Shown here: one piece after another, positions 1 to 5,498 of the stretch
How the letters are laid out: each line of letters begins with the position of its first letter
Position numbering within the stretch: the first letter of the stretch is position 1
Source: Planctomycetota bacterium
GTDB lineage: Bacteria; Planctomycetota; Phycisphaerae; Sedimentisphaerales; Anaerohalosphaeraceae
Length of the DNA stretch: 6,735 bases
Reading direction: 5' to 3'
NCBI GenBank assembly: GCA_012519365.1
Contig: JAAYQH010000213.1
Coordinates: 1 to 6,735, forward strand
Made by a program: the position numbers and the translations under genes
The notes under the pieces: generated by a model
Seen by the model: only the letters and a program-made list of their open reading frames with translations
Told to the model about the DNA's origin: nothing
The model's database searches: none

Positions 1-1
1 C

Positions 2-397
2 ACCCGTAGCGTGTTCGAGGTCATCGAGGCGGATGCGGCCGTGCTGGATAAATACGGGCTGAATGCAGCCATGGTGGCTCGTCGTATGCAGGAGTTGACC
101 AACCAGGCACAACGCGGTCTGGGGACATGGATCGATGTTAACGGGGGGCGTCTTCGGGTGATGAGTGAGGAGTATAAGGGGCTTTTGGTGTGTCCCTGGG
201 GACATCCCGGCCGTTATGACAAACGAATTACTATCGTTGAATGTCCTGAAAAGGGACAAACGCTGACTTGGTCGGACTTGAATATCCATTTGATCGATGC
301 CCACGGCTTTTTTGAGGGGAAAGGGTCGGCCTTTCGGATCGAACCGGAGCTGGCCGCGGCGATTCTTTTTCATAAAGATCCGTCGGCTGAGCCTTGA
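2..397 (+). CDS. 3' fragment of an unrecognised protein gene
   Basis: This reading frame is open from the first bases of the window (Thr-Arg-Ser precede the GTG at 11), so the gene probably begins upstream and only its C-terminal ~131 residues are seen. The GTG at 11 has no room for a visible ribosome binding site, so I do not take it as the start. I do not recognise the family. The visible part is soluble, with no membrane segment or signal. It contains a Cys-x3-His (CPWGH), a later Cys (VECPE) and a His-x4-His near the end (HLIDAH), a spread that could bind a metal, but this is speculation. The C-terminus (HGFFEGKGSAF, then a short helix) looks compact and complete. The stop codon TGA at 395-397 overlaps the -35 box of the putative rubredoxin promoter. 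The gene could be unrelated to the redox genes that follow. Confidence 0.65.
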   Translation, partial: TRSVFEVIEADAAVLDKYGLNAAMVARRMQELTNQAQRGLGTWIDVNGGRLRVMSEEYKGLLVCPWGHPGRYDKRITIVECPEKGQTLTWSDLNIHLIDAHGFFEGKGSAFRIEPELAAAILFHKDPSAEP

Positions 398-421
398 CGC
401 AGGCGGTCGAATCGGGATAAT
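394..421 (+). promoter_or_regulatory. Candidate sigma70-type promoter for rubredoxin
   Basis: TTGACG at 394-399 and GATAAT at 416-421 each match the sigma70 consensus at five of six bases and are separated by 16 bases. Transcription would start near 428, giving a leader of about 40 bases before the rubredoxin ATG. The -35 box overlaps the stop codon of the upstream gene. The match is by eye and no other promoter of this quality is seen in the 70-base gap. Confidence 0.45.
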
Positions 422-467
422 CAACTCAGAGAAAATGTGAACAAGGATTCCAGTGAAAGGGACGGTT

Positions 468-629
468 ATGAAGTATCGGTGTACATTGTGCGGCTATATT
501 TACGATCCGGCCAAGGGAGATCCGGACAACGGTGTTGAGCCGGGTACGGCGTTTGAAGATGTGCCGGACAGTTGGGTCTGTCCGGATTGCGGTGCCGGCA
601 AGGAGGATTTTGAACCGGTAGATGACTAA
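468..629 (+). CDS. Rubredoxin
   Basis: A 53-residue protein, the normal size for a classical single-domain rubredoxin. Two Cys-x2-Cys-Gly type knuckles are intact: [12 protein letters not shown] at residues 3-14 and [15 protein letters not shown] at 36-50. The four cysteines (5, 8, 38, 41) would bind one iron atom in FeS4 geometry. The family's usual core residues are also present (YIYDP, GD, PGT, F-x-D-V-P, W). Rubredoxins are cytoplasmic one-electron carriers, in anaerobes often feeding rubrerythrin, superoxide reductase or oxygen reductase for oxidative stress defence, or other oxidoreductases. The partner is not in the window. The ATG at 468 is preceded by AAGG at 457-460 with 7 bases of spacing. 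A promoter candidate lies upstream and a strong terminator directly downstream, so it may be a monocistronic unit. It was too short to be obvious by length alone, but the motifs leave little doubt. Confidence 0.96.
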   Translation: MKYRCTLCGYIYDPAKGDPDNGVEPGTAFEDVPDSWVCPDCGAGKEDFEPVDD

Positions 630-642
630 GGGATTAGAATCG

Positions 643-678
643 GCCCTGGGATTGATGGCACATCCCGGGGCTTTTTTT
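643..678 (+). terminator. Rho-independent terminator after rubredoxin
   Basis: A 10-bp GC-rich stem pairs GCCCTGGGAT (643-652) with ATCCCGGGGC (662-671), with one G-T wobble and a 9-base loop. It is followed at once by seven Ts (672-678). It begins 13 bases after the rubredoxin stop and would end that transcript. It leaves only 43 bases before the zwf start, so zwf depends on read-through or on a promoter not recognised here. Confidence 0.93.
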
Positions 679-721
679 ATGGGACAAGGTCAGGATTCTG
701 AAATCATGATGGGGCGGACTT

Positions 722-2263
722 ATGAAACGCATCGAGGCAGTCCTTAAACAGCAGGAAATACTTTGCGCCGAAACGCCGGCCGAACCGTGCGGGATAGTGG
801 TGTTCGGGGCATCGGGCGACTTGGCGCATCGCAAGCTTTTTCCAGGGCTTTTTGGGCTATATACTCGCGACCTGTTGAGTCGGCATTTTTACTGCCTTGG
901 CTGCGGGCGGTCGGATTATAGCGAAGATGCATTTCGACAGACGGTGCGAAACTCTCTAATGAATTCAGGCCAAAGCGTTGACGCCCGAAAAGTCGATGAT
1001 TTTTTAAGACGCATCTATTATGTCTCCGGTAATTATACCGATGATGTGCTGTATGAACGGCTTCGAGAGAAACTGACAGAGTTGGACGCGGCTTACGAGG
1101 TGGATGGGGTTCGGATATTTTATCTGTCGGTGCCTCCGTTTCTGTACAGCGAGGTGACGGAAAAATTGGGGACACTAAAGCTGAGCTGTCCGGGGGCAAC
1201 AGGGCGGCTTCAGCAGGTGCGACTGGTCATAGAAAAACCTTTCGGTCGAGACCTTGAATCTGCCCGCGAGCTGGAGAATGTTCTGTTGCGGCATTTTAAT
1301 GAATCGCAGATTTATCGCATTGATCATTATTTGGGCAAAGAAACCGTCCAGAATCTGCTTGTCTTTCGATTTGCCAACAGTTTGTTTGAGCCGGTGTGGA
1401 ATCGCAATTATGTAGATCATATTCAGATCACGATTGCCGAAACCCTTGGCGTGGAGCATCGCGCCGGTTTTTATGACTCTACGGGGGCCTTGCGGGATAT
1501 GTTTCAAAACCATCTGCTGCAATTGCTTGCGATGGTGGCCAAGGAGCCGCCGGTGTCGTTTGAGGCCGATTCTGTTCGAGACGAAAAAAACAAAGTCCTG
1601 CGGGCGCTGCGGAAATTTCGTCCTGAACAGACGCCGCAGTTTTTTGTGCGCGGCCAGTACGGTCCCGGCCAAATTAACGGACAGGTTGTCAAGGGATATG
1701 TGGAAGAAGAGGGGGTAAGCCGAAGTTCGCAGACTGAGACCTTTGTGGCCGCTCGCGTGTTTGTTGATAACTGGCGATGGAAGGATGTGCCGTTTTATTT
1801 GCGGACCGGTAAACGCCTCAAGCGGCGATTAACCGAGATTGCAGTGGTTTTCAAGCAGGTTCCGCATTCGATGTTTATGACGGCAGGTTTGGAAGATATG
1901 CCGCCGAATGTTATTCGGTTCCAAATCCAGCCGGATGAGGGGGTGTATCTGAGTTTGCAGGCCAAACGCCCCGGCTCGAAGCTGTGTATGGGGACACTCG
2001 AAATGGCGGTGGATTATCAAGAGGTCTTTGGCGTCAAGATGCCGGATGCCTACCAGCGGCTGCTGTTGGATTGCATCGTGGGCGACCAGACGTTGTTTAC
2101 ACGTCATGACAGTGTGTTGGCCTCGTGGGAGTTCTTGGAGCCTGTGTTGGAATACTGGCAGTCGCACACGGAAGATTTGGTGATTTATCCTGCCGGCAGC
2201 AGCTCTTTTAAGCAGGCCAGCGATTTGATTGTGTCAGACGGAAGGGCATGGAGAAAATTATAA
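722..2263 (+). CDS. zwf: Glucose-6-phosphate 1-dehydrogenase
   Basis: The 513-residue product oxidises glucose 6-phosphate to 6-phosphogluconolactone, making NADPH in the first step of the oxidative pentose phosphate pathway; it is cytoplasmic. The N-terminal Rossmann domain carries the dinucleotide-binding motif GASGDL (residues 29-34). EKPFG is at 171-175. The substrate-binding and active-site signature RIDHYLGKE spans 199-207, with D201 and H202. H264 in DMFQNHLLQ fits the position of the catalytic base, since its distance from H202 equals that between H178 and H240 in the Leuconostoc enzyme. FYLRTGKRL later in the chain is another family hallmark. The length is normal (about 480-515). The ATG at 722 is the only in-frame start near the family N-terminus; the preceding GGGGCGG is a weak ribosome binding site. 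No 6-phosphogluconolactonase or gnd gene adjoins it, so zwf appears solitary here. Its promoter is not evident. Confidence 0.98.
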   Translation: MKRIEAVLKQQEILCAETPAEPCGIVVFGASGDLAHRKLFPGLFGLYTRDLLSRHFYCLGCGRSDYSEDAFRQTVRNSLMNSGQSVDARKVDDFLRRIYYVSGNYTDDVLYERLREKLTELDAAYEVDGVRIFYLSVPPFLYSEVTEKLGTLKLSCPGATGRLQQVRLVIEKPFGRDLESARELENVLLRHFNESQIYRIDHYLGKETVQNLLVFRFANSLFEPVWNRNYVDHIQITIAETLGVEHRAGFYDSTGALRDMFQNHLLQLLAMVAKEPPVSFEADSVRDEKNKVLRALRKFRPEQTPQFFVRGQYGPGQINGQVVKGYVEEEGVSRSSQTETFVAARVFVDNWRWKDVPFYLRTGKRLKRRLTEIAVVFKQVPHSMFMTAGLEDMPPNVIRFQIQPDEGVYLSLQAKRPGSKLCMGTLEMAVDYQEVFGVKMPDAYQRLLLDCIVGDQTLFTRHDSVLASWEFLEPVLEYWQSHTEDLVIYPAGSSSFKQASDLIVSDGRAWRKL

Positions 2264-2271
2264 GATCTTGT

Positions 2272-2295
2272 AAAAAAAGAAGTTGCAATTTTTTT
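2272..2295 (+). terminator. Possible weak terminator after zwf (A7/T7 hairpin)
   Basis: Eight bases after the zwf stop, seven As (2272-2278) can pair with seven Ts (2289-2295) around a 10-base loop containing TTGCAA. The stem is entirely A-T, so it is much weaker than the rubredoxin terminator. It may end zwf transcription only partly, or be a chance feature of an AT-rich spacer. I see no better terminator between zwf and rex. Confidence 0.3.
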
Positions 2296-2358
2296 GTCTT
2301 ACCTTGATGTTCGTTTGTGTGCTCTTTGTCTGTTAAAATGCACAATTTTTTTGTTTTG

Positions 2359-2399
2359 ATGTCAAATATTGTGAAATAAATATCAATATAAGTTGACAT
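2359..2399. repeat. Interrupted inverted repeat overlapping the rex -35 box
   Basis: The left arm ATGTCAA-ATATTG (2359-2371) is the reverse complement of the right arm CAATAT-AAG-TTGACAT (2384-2399), apart from three extra bases (AAG, 2390-2392) in the right arm. Thirteen bases match in total. The end of the right arm contains the -35 hexamer TTGACA, so a protein bound here would compete with RNA polymerase. The candidate Rex half-site lies at the inner edge of this repeat. Confidence 0.55.
2369..2386. promoter_or_regulatory. Candidate Rex operator
   Basis: The 18-base site TTGTGAAATAAATATCAA has a left half identical to the well-known Rex half-site TTGTGAA. Its right half is degenerate (TATCAA rather than TTCACAA), keeping only the final CAA and one T. 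It ends 6 bases before the -35 box of the strong promoter in front of rex. Rex proteins commonly repress their own operon and NADH-linked fermentation or hydrogenase genes, so position and half-site agree. The weak right half keeps confidence moderate. Confidence 0.45.
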
Positions 2400-2420
2400 T
2401 GGGTAAGTTTTTGTTATAAT
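2393..2420 (+). promoter_or_regulatory. Consensus sigma70-type promoter of the rex operon
   Basis: TTGACA (2393-2398) and TATAAT (2415-2420) both match the consensus perfectly with a 16-base spacer. The region is AT-rich and lies just upstream of rex on the same strand. Transcription would start near 2427, giving a leader of about 90 bases. Such a strong core promoter would normally need repression, which fits the overlapping repeats and the candidate Rex site. Confidence 0.85.
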
Positions 2421-2431
2421 CCCCATCAATT

Positions 2432-2462
2432 AAAAATCAGTATGTCAAATATACTGATTTTT
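2432..2462. repeat. Perfect 12-bp inverted repeat in the rex leader
   Basis: AAAAATCAGTAT (2432-2443) and ATACTGATTTTT (2451-2462) are exact reverse complements around the 7-base loop GTCAAAT. The hairpin would begin about 5 bases after the predicted start of transcription. It could be a 5'-end mRNA stabiliser, an early weak terminator or attenuator (the right arm ends in five Ts, then CTTT), or a symmetric protein-binding site. Only two of the twelve pairs are G-C. The sequence does not decide between these roles. Confidence 0.7.
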
Positions 2463-2504
2463 CTTTCCATATAAGCAGCCGCATAGAACACGTAAAATGA
2501 CATT

Positions 2505-2511
2505 AGGAAGG
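2505..2511 (+). promoter_or_regulatory. Ribosome binding site of rex
   Basis: AGGAAGG lies 5 bases before the ATG at 2517 and 11 bases before a second in-frame ATG at 2523. Either start is possible. The first is used here, and the choice changes only two residues. Confidence 0.75.
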
Positions 2512-2516
2512 TTCTT

Positions 2517-3167
2517 ATGATAATGAATCGGAAATGTATTTTAAGATTGTCCCGCTATAAAAATGCCCTCAAGCGGCTCAAAGCATTGGGCTTTGTGAAG
2601 GTTTTTTCAGGCAATCTGGCAGATGCGGCCGGGGTGACTTCTTCGCAAGTGCGAAAGGACTTTTCGCTGTTTGGCATTACCGGCAACCGACGGGGCGGGT
2701 ATAAGGTAGATGAACTCATCAACCGGATTCGAGAGATTTTGGGTAAAAACGAAATACAAAAGGTCGTTATTGTCGGTGTCGGCAACATTGGAAATGCCTT
2801 GCTGCATTATAAGGGCTTCGAGGCCGGCGGCATTCATATCGTTGCCGGTTTTGATATTGATCCGGCCAAATACCAGCGGCATGCCGAAGTGCCCATTTTG
2901 CCGTTGGACGAATTTCAGTCCTTTGTCCAAGAAAACGACATTAAGGTCGGGATTTTGGCGGTGCCTGACGTGGCGGCTCATCATGTGTCCGAGATTATGA
3001 TTGCCGCGGGGATCAAAGGGATATTGAACTTTGCTCCCATTCAGCTGCGGGGTGCTGAAGATGTGATTATCAGCAATATCAACCTGGAGGTTGAATTGGA
3101 AAATTTGATTTACTTTATCAATGCTGCCGGGAAAACCGGAGTCTTATCGCCGGTAGAAGACGAATAA
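2517..3167 (+). CDS. rex: Redox-sensing transcriptional repressor Rex
   Basis: The 216-residue protein matches Rex along its whole length and at normal size. Residues 8-68 form the winged-helix DNA-binding domain, with the helix-turn-helix around LADAAGVTSSQVRKDFSLFG (34-53) and the wing segment GNRRGGYKV (56-64). The Rossmann domain follows, with dinucleotide motif GVGNIG (87-92) and the acidic residue D113 after the second strand (AGFDIDP), which favours NAD(H) over NADP(H). The C-terminal NLEVELENLIYFINA fits the domain-swapped helix of the dimer. In this family NADH binding releases the protein from DNA, so target genes are induced when NADH/NAD+ rises, as under anaerobic or electron-acceptor-limited conditions. 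It is preceded by a strong promoter with a candidate Rex site, suggesting autoregulation. It is followed at 110 bases by a sensor kinase and an NADH-oxidising Fe-S module, likely members of the same transcript and regulon. Confidence 0.97.
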   Translation: MIMNRKCILRLSRYKNALKRLKALGFVKVFSGNLADAAGVTSSQVRKDFSLFGITGNRRGGYKVDELINRIREILGKNEIQKVVIVGVGNIGNALLHYKGFEAGGIHIVAGFDIDPAKYQRHAEVPILPLDEFQSFVQENDIKVGILAVPDVAAHHVSEIMIAAGIKGILNFAPIQLRGAEDVIISNINLEVELENLIYFINAAGKTGVLSPVEDE

Positions 3168-3277
3168 ACAGAACTTCAAGTCGGCGATTGGAACAGGATT
3201 TTATACGGCTGAAAATTTTTTTGTGGTGAATTGGTACGCCTTTGAACCGAATCGAATGCGTCTTTGACGTCAGTGAT

Positions 3278-5122
3278 ATGAAAAAGCGAACCCTTAAAAA
3301 CCAGATTCTTACTTCGTTCGCGATCGTGATCGCGGTGCTGAGTGTCAGTACTTTCGCGCTGGGTTTTTATATTGTCAAGACCGATGTTTTTGAGCGGATC
3401 CAAACGGAAGTTGAACGCTCTCTAAAAGGAGCACGCACAGTTTATGAGGAGGAAATTCGACGCATCGGGGTCAGTTTTGAAATCGCTGATTTGAACAAGG
3501 ATCCCCGTGTACTGCGTGAAAAGATGCGTCTGCATTATTTCTACCGTATTCCTTACGCCCAAGCGATTGAGCATCCCAGTGAAATTGTATCGTTTGCTGC
3601 TCAGCACGGCCGATCCATCGGGGGCACGCGCGTTATCGGGCCGGACGAATTGGCGACGATGGACCCTGAGATTCGCCGACGCGCCCATATTGAGATCAAA
3701 CCGACGGTACTGGCCCGCCCGACGAACAAAACTTCGCTGGATTCGGCTATGGCCAAGGAATACGCCATGCCGCTGACAGATTCGGACGGTCATGTTGAGG
3801 CGGTTGTTTTTGGTGGACGTATCATCAACCAAGACTATGAATTTGTCGATCACATTCGCCAGCTTGTCTTTGGCGGTGATGAATATCGCGGCCTGCCGGT
3901 CGGGACAGTAACGATTTTTCTCGATGACGTGCGGATTTCAACCAACGTGCTGGATGAAAATGGCCGGCGTGCCGTCGGCACGCGGGTCTCAGAGGTGGTC
4001 TACAATGAAGTGTTCGGTCATGGTCGGCCGTGGCTTGACAGGGCGATTGTCGTCGGCCATTGGTATATGTCCGCTTATGAGCCGATTATTAACATTAATG
4101 ATCAGATTATCGGGATTTTATATGTTGGTATTTTGGAAGAACCTTTCCATCACAGAGCCGCCAATTTGCTGCTGGCTTTTTTGGCGATGATTTTGGTGGC
4201 ATCGATCGTAGCATTTGTGCTGGCTTATATACTGGCCGAGTCGGTGTCGCGACCGTTGACCTTGCTTCTGGAGGGTACGCAGAAATTGTCGCGGGGGGAA
4301 GTGGGGCATTTGATCAAGTTGCCTCAATCGAGCGTTAAAGAAATACATCAACTGGCCCAATCGTTTAATGAAATGTCGGTGCGCCTTGAAGAACGCGAGG
4401 TGCGACTGCAGGAAAACCATCAAAAACTGGAAGAACTGAACAAAAGCTATCTGGATCTGCTGGGGTTTGTGGCGCATGAACTGAAGGGGTTGTTGTCTTC
4501 AACCATGCTGAATGCGTATGCCTTGCGCGACGGCTTTCTGGGGATGATCAATTTCAAACAGAAAAAGGCGGTCGATTCGATTTGTCGCAATCTGGATTAT
4601 CTGGCGGCCACCGTCACGAAATTTTTGAATCTCAGCCGGATTGAGCGCGGCAATCTGGAAGTCAACAAGACCCGATTTTCTCTCTGGAAAGACGTGTTTG
4701 CTCATTCGGTGCAGACATTTTCGAAGCTAATCAATGATAAAAATATGAAAGTCATCAATCACATCGATCCGGAATTGACCGTGGTCGCCGATCCGGATTT
4801 AATGTTGATTGTGGCCAACAATTTGATCAATAATGCCGCCAAATACGGTACGGAGGGTGGTCAAATCATCCTCAGCGCTCGCACGGAAGGCCCGATGGTA
4901 ACTGTTGAGGTGTACAATGACGGGCGTCCTATTTCCGAACAGGAGAGGGCCATGCTGTTTCGGAAATTTTCGCGTCTGAATACGCCCGAAAAGAAGAAAG
5001 TCAAGGGAACCGGTCTGGGATTGTATATTACAAAACAGATCATCGAAAGCCACGGTGGCCATATCGAAGTACAGGCTAAAGAGAACGGTAATTCATTTAT
5101 ATTTCAAATTCCTAAGGAGTAA
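3278..5122 (+). CDS. Membrane sensor histidine kinase (Cache-like sensor, HAMP, HisKA, HATPase)
   Basis: From the ATG at 3278 the product has 614 residues. A membrane segment lies at about 11-34. An extracytoplasmic region follows (about 35-295) whose latter half resembles a Cache sensor (GTVTIFLDDVRISTNV, then RAVGTRVS and IIGILYVGILEEPF). A second membrane segment (297-320), a HAMP linker (about 320-372) and a short coiled stretch lead to the H-box FVAHELKGLLS with phospho-acceptor H400. The ATPase domain has N-box NNLINNAAKYG (514-524), G1-like YNDGRPIS, F-box LFRKFSR and G2 KGTGLGL (576-582). It should autophosphorylate in response to a periplasmic or external ligand. The H-box lacks the usual Pro (HELRTPL becomes HELKGLL), and G1 has Pro where a second Gly is common. 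A TTG at 3242 would add 12 residues; ATG is preferred because the membrane segment then follows a short basic N-terminus, though neither start has a good ribosome binding site. No response regulator is in the window. It ends 5 bases before the next gene, so it belongs to the redox operon. Confidence 0.9.
   Translation: MKKRTLKNQILTSFAIVIAVLSVSTFALGFYIVKTDVFERIQTEVERSLKGARTVYEEEIRRIGVSFEIADLNKDPRVLREKMRLHYFYRIPYAQAIEHPSEIVSFAAQHGRSIGGTRVIGPDELATMDPEIRRRAHIEIKPTVLARPTNKTSLDSAMAKEYAMPLTDSDGHVEAVVFGGRIINQDYEFVDHIRQLVFGGDEYRGLPVGTVTIFLDDVRISTNVLDENGRRAVGTRVSEVVYNEVFGHGRPWLDRAIVVGHWYMSAYEPIININDQIIGILYVGILEEPFHHRAANLLLAFLAMILVASIVAFVLAYILAESVSRPLTLLLEGTQKLSRGEVGHLIKLPQSSVKEIHQLAQSFNEMSVRLEEREVRLQENHQKLEELNKSYLDLLGFVAHELKGLLSSTMLNAYALRDGFLGMINFKQKKAVDSICRNLDYLAATVTKFLNLSRIERGNLEVNKTRFSLWKDVFAHSVQTFSKLINDKNMKVINHIDPELTVVADPDLMLIVANNLINNAAKYGTEGGQIILSARTEGPMVTVEVYNDGRPISEQERAMLFRKFSRLNTPEKKKVKGTGLGLYITKQIIESHGGHIEVQAKENGNSFIFQIPKE
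5114..5119 (+). promoter_or_regulatory. Ribosome binding site fixing the GTG start at 5128
   Basis: AAGGAG lies 8 bases before the GTG at 5128 and inside the last codons of the histidine kinase gene. It supports the GTG start and indicates translation within a shared transcript. Confidence 0.85.
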
Positions 5123-5127
5123 CGAAC

Positions 5128-5481
5128 GTGTTAACGCCATTACAAGCAATCAGAAAGAAACGTGCTGAGGCGGTCAACCGCATTATCAGCAAAGGGTATC
5201 TGTCCACCAAGCGGGTGTATGTGGGCATGGCGACCTGTGAAATCGCCGCCGGCTCCAAAGAGGTGATGGATGTCTTTCGGCAAGCCATCGCCAATGGCCT
5301 GACAGATGTTTATCTGAGCCAGAAAGGCTGTGCGGGTCGCTGCAATCTGGAACCCACCGTCGAAGTGGTCGAGGAAGGAAAGATCCCCGTCAAATACGGC
5401 CGGGTTACGCCGCAGCGGGCGAGGGAAATTATTGAGCGACATTTGAAAAAAGGCGAGGTCATTACCGAATGGGTGATCTGA
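5128..5481 (+). CDS. Thioredoxin-like (2Fe-2S) ferredoxin-domain protein
   Basis: The 117-residue protein has the thioredoxin-like [2Fe-2S] ferredoxin fold seen in NuoE and in the N-terminus of HydB. An N-terminal helix (about 4-23) precedes strand RVYVGMATC (29-37), helix AAGSKEVMDVFRQAI (40-54), then GCAGRCNLEPTVEV (67-80) and a closing strand and helix (VKYGRVTPQRAREIIERHL). Cysteines are at 37, 68 and 72. The usual four-ligand pattern is Cys-x4-Cys and later Cys-x3-Cys; here the first position is Val32, so one canonical ligand is missing. It may bind a cluster with a substitute ligand, or serve as a structural or adaptor subunit. Small proteins of this type commonly sit just before the HydB/NuoF gene in NAD(H)-linked hydrogenase operons and probably pass electrons to or stabilise the flavoprotein. 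The start is GTG with a good ribosome binding site, 5 bases after the kinase stop and 17 bases before the next gene. Confidence 0.9.
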   Translation: MLTPLQAIRKKRAEAVNRIISKGYLSTKRVYVGMATCEIAAGSKEVMDVFRQAIANGLTDVYLSQKGCAGRCNLEPTVEVVEEGKIPVKYGRVTPQRAREIIERHLKKGEVITEWVI

Positions 5482-5483
5482 TT

Positions 5484-5490
5484 GAAAGGA
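5484..5490 (+). promoter_or_regulatory. Ribosome binding site fixing the GTG start at 5499
   Basis: GAAAGGA lies 8 bases before the GTG at 5499. It sets the start of the flavoprotein gene just before its first iron-sulfur cysteine (residue 11). Confidence 0.8.
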
Positions 5491-5498
5491 CAACAGAC

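Noticed and set aside
610..640. TTGAAC/TAGAAT pair as a zwf promoter
   Set aside because: The spacer is 19 bases, both boxes are imperfect, and the strong terminator at 643-678 would lie between it and zwf.
744..1672. Long minus-strand open frames inside zwf
   Set aside because: They overlap a gene with clear G6PD motifs, have no ribosome binding sites or recognisable domains, and look like antisense shadows.
2208..2429. Minus-strand 73-codon open frame in the zwf-rex spacer
   Set aside because: It is Lys/Ile/Thr-rich low-complexity translation of AT-rich DNA, overlaps the zwf end and covers the rex promoter, and has no convincing start signal.
3265..3272. TGACGTCA palindrome just before the kinase ATG
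   Set aside because: A single 8-base palindrome occurs often by chance. It has no flanking symmetry or second copy to support an operator.
3168..3277. Terminator or separate promoter between rex and the kinase gene
   Set aside because: A seven-T run at about 3215-3222 is preceded only by a 5-bp stem with a ~22-base loop (AGTCG/CGGCT), too weak to call, and no promoter hexamer pair with proper spacing was found. Read-through from rex is more likely.
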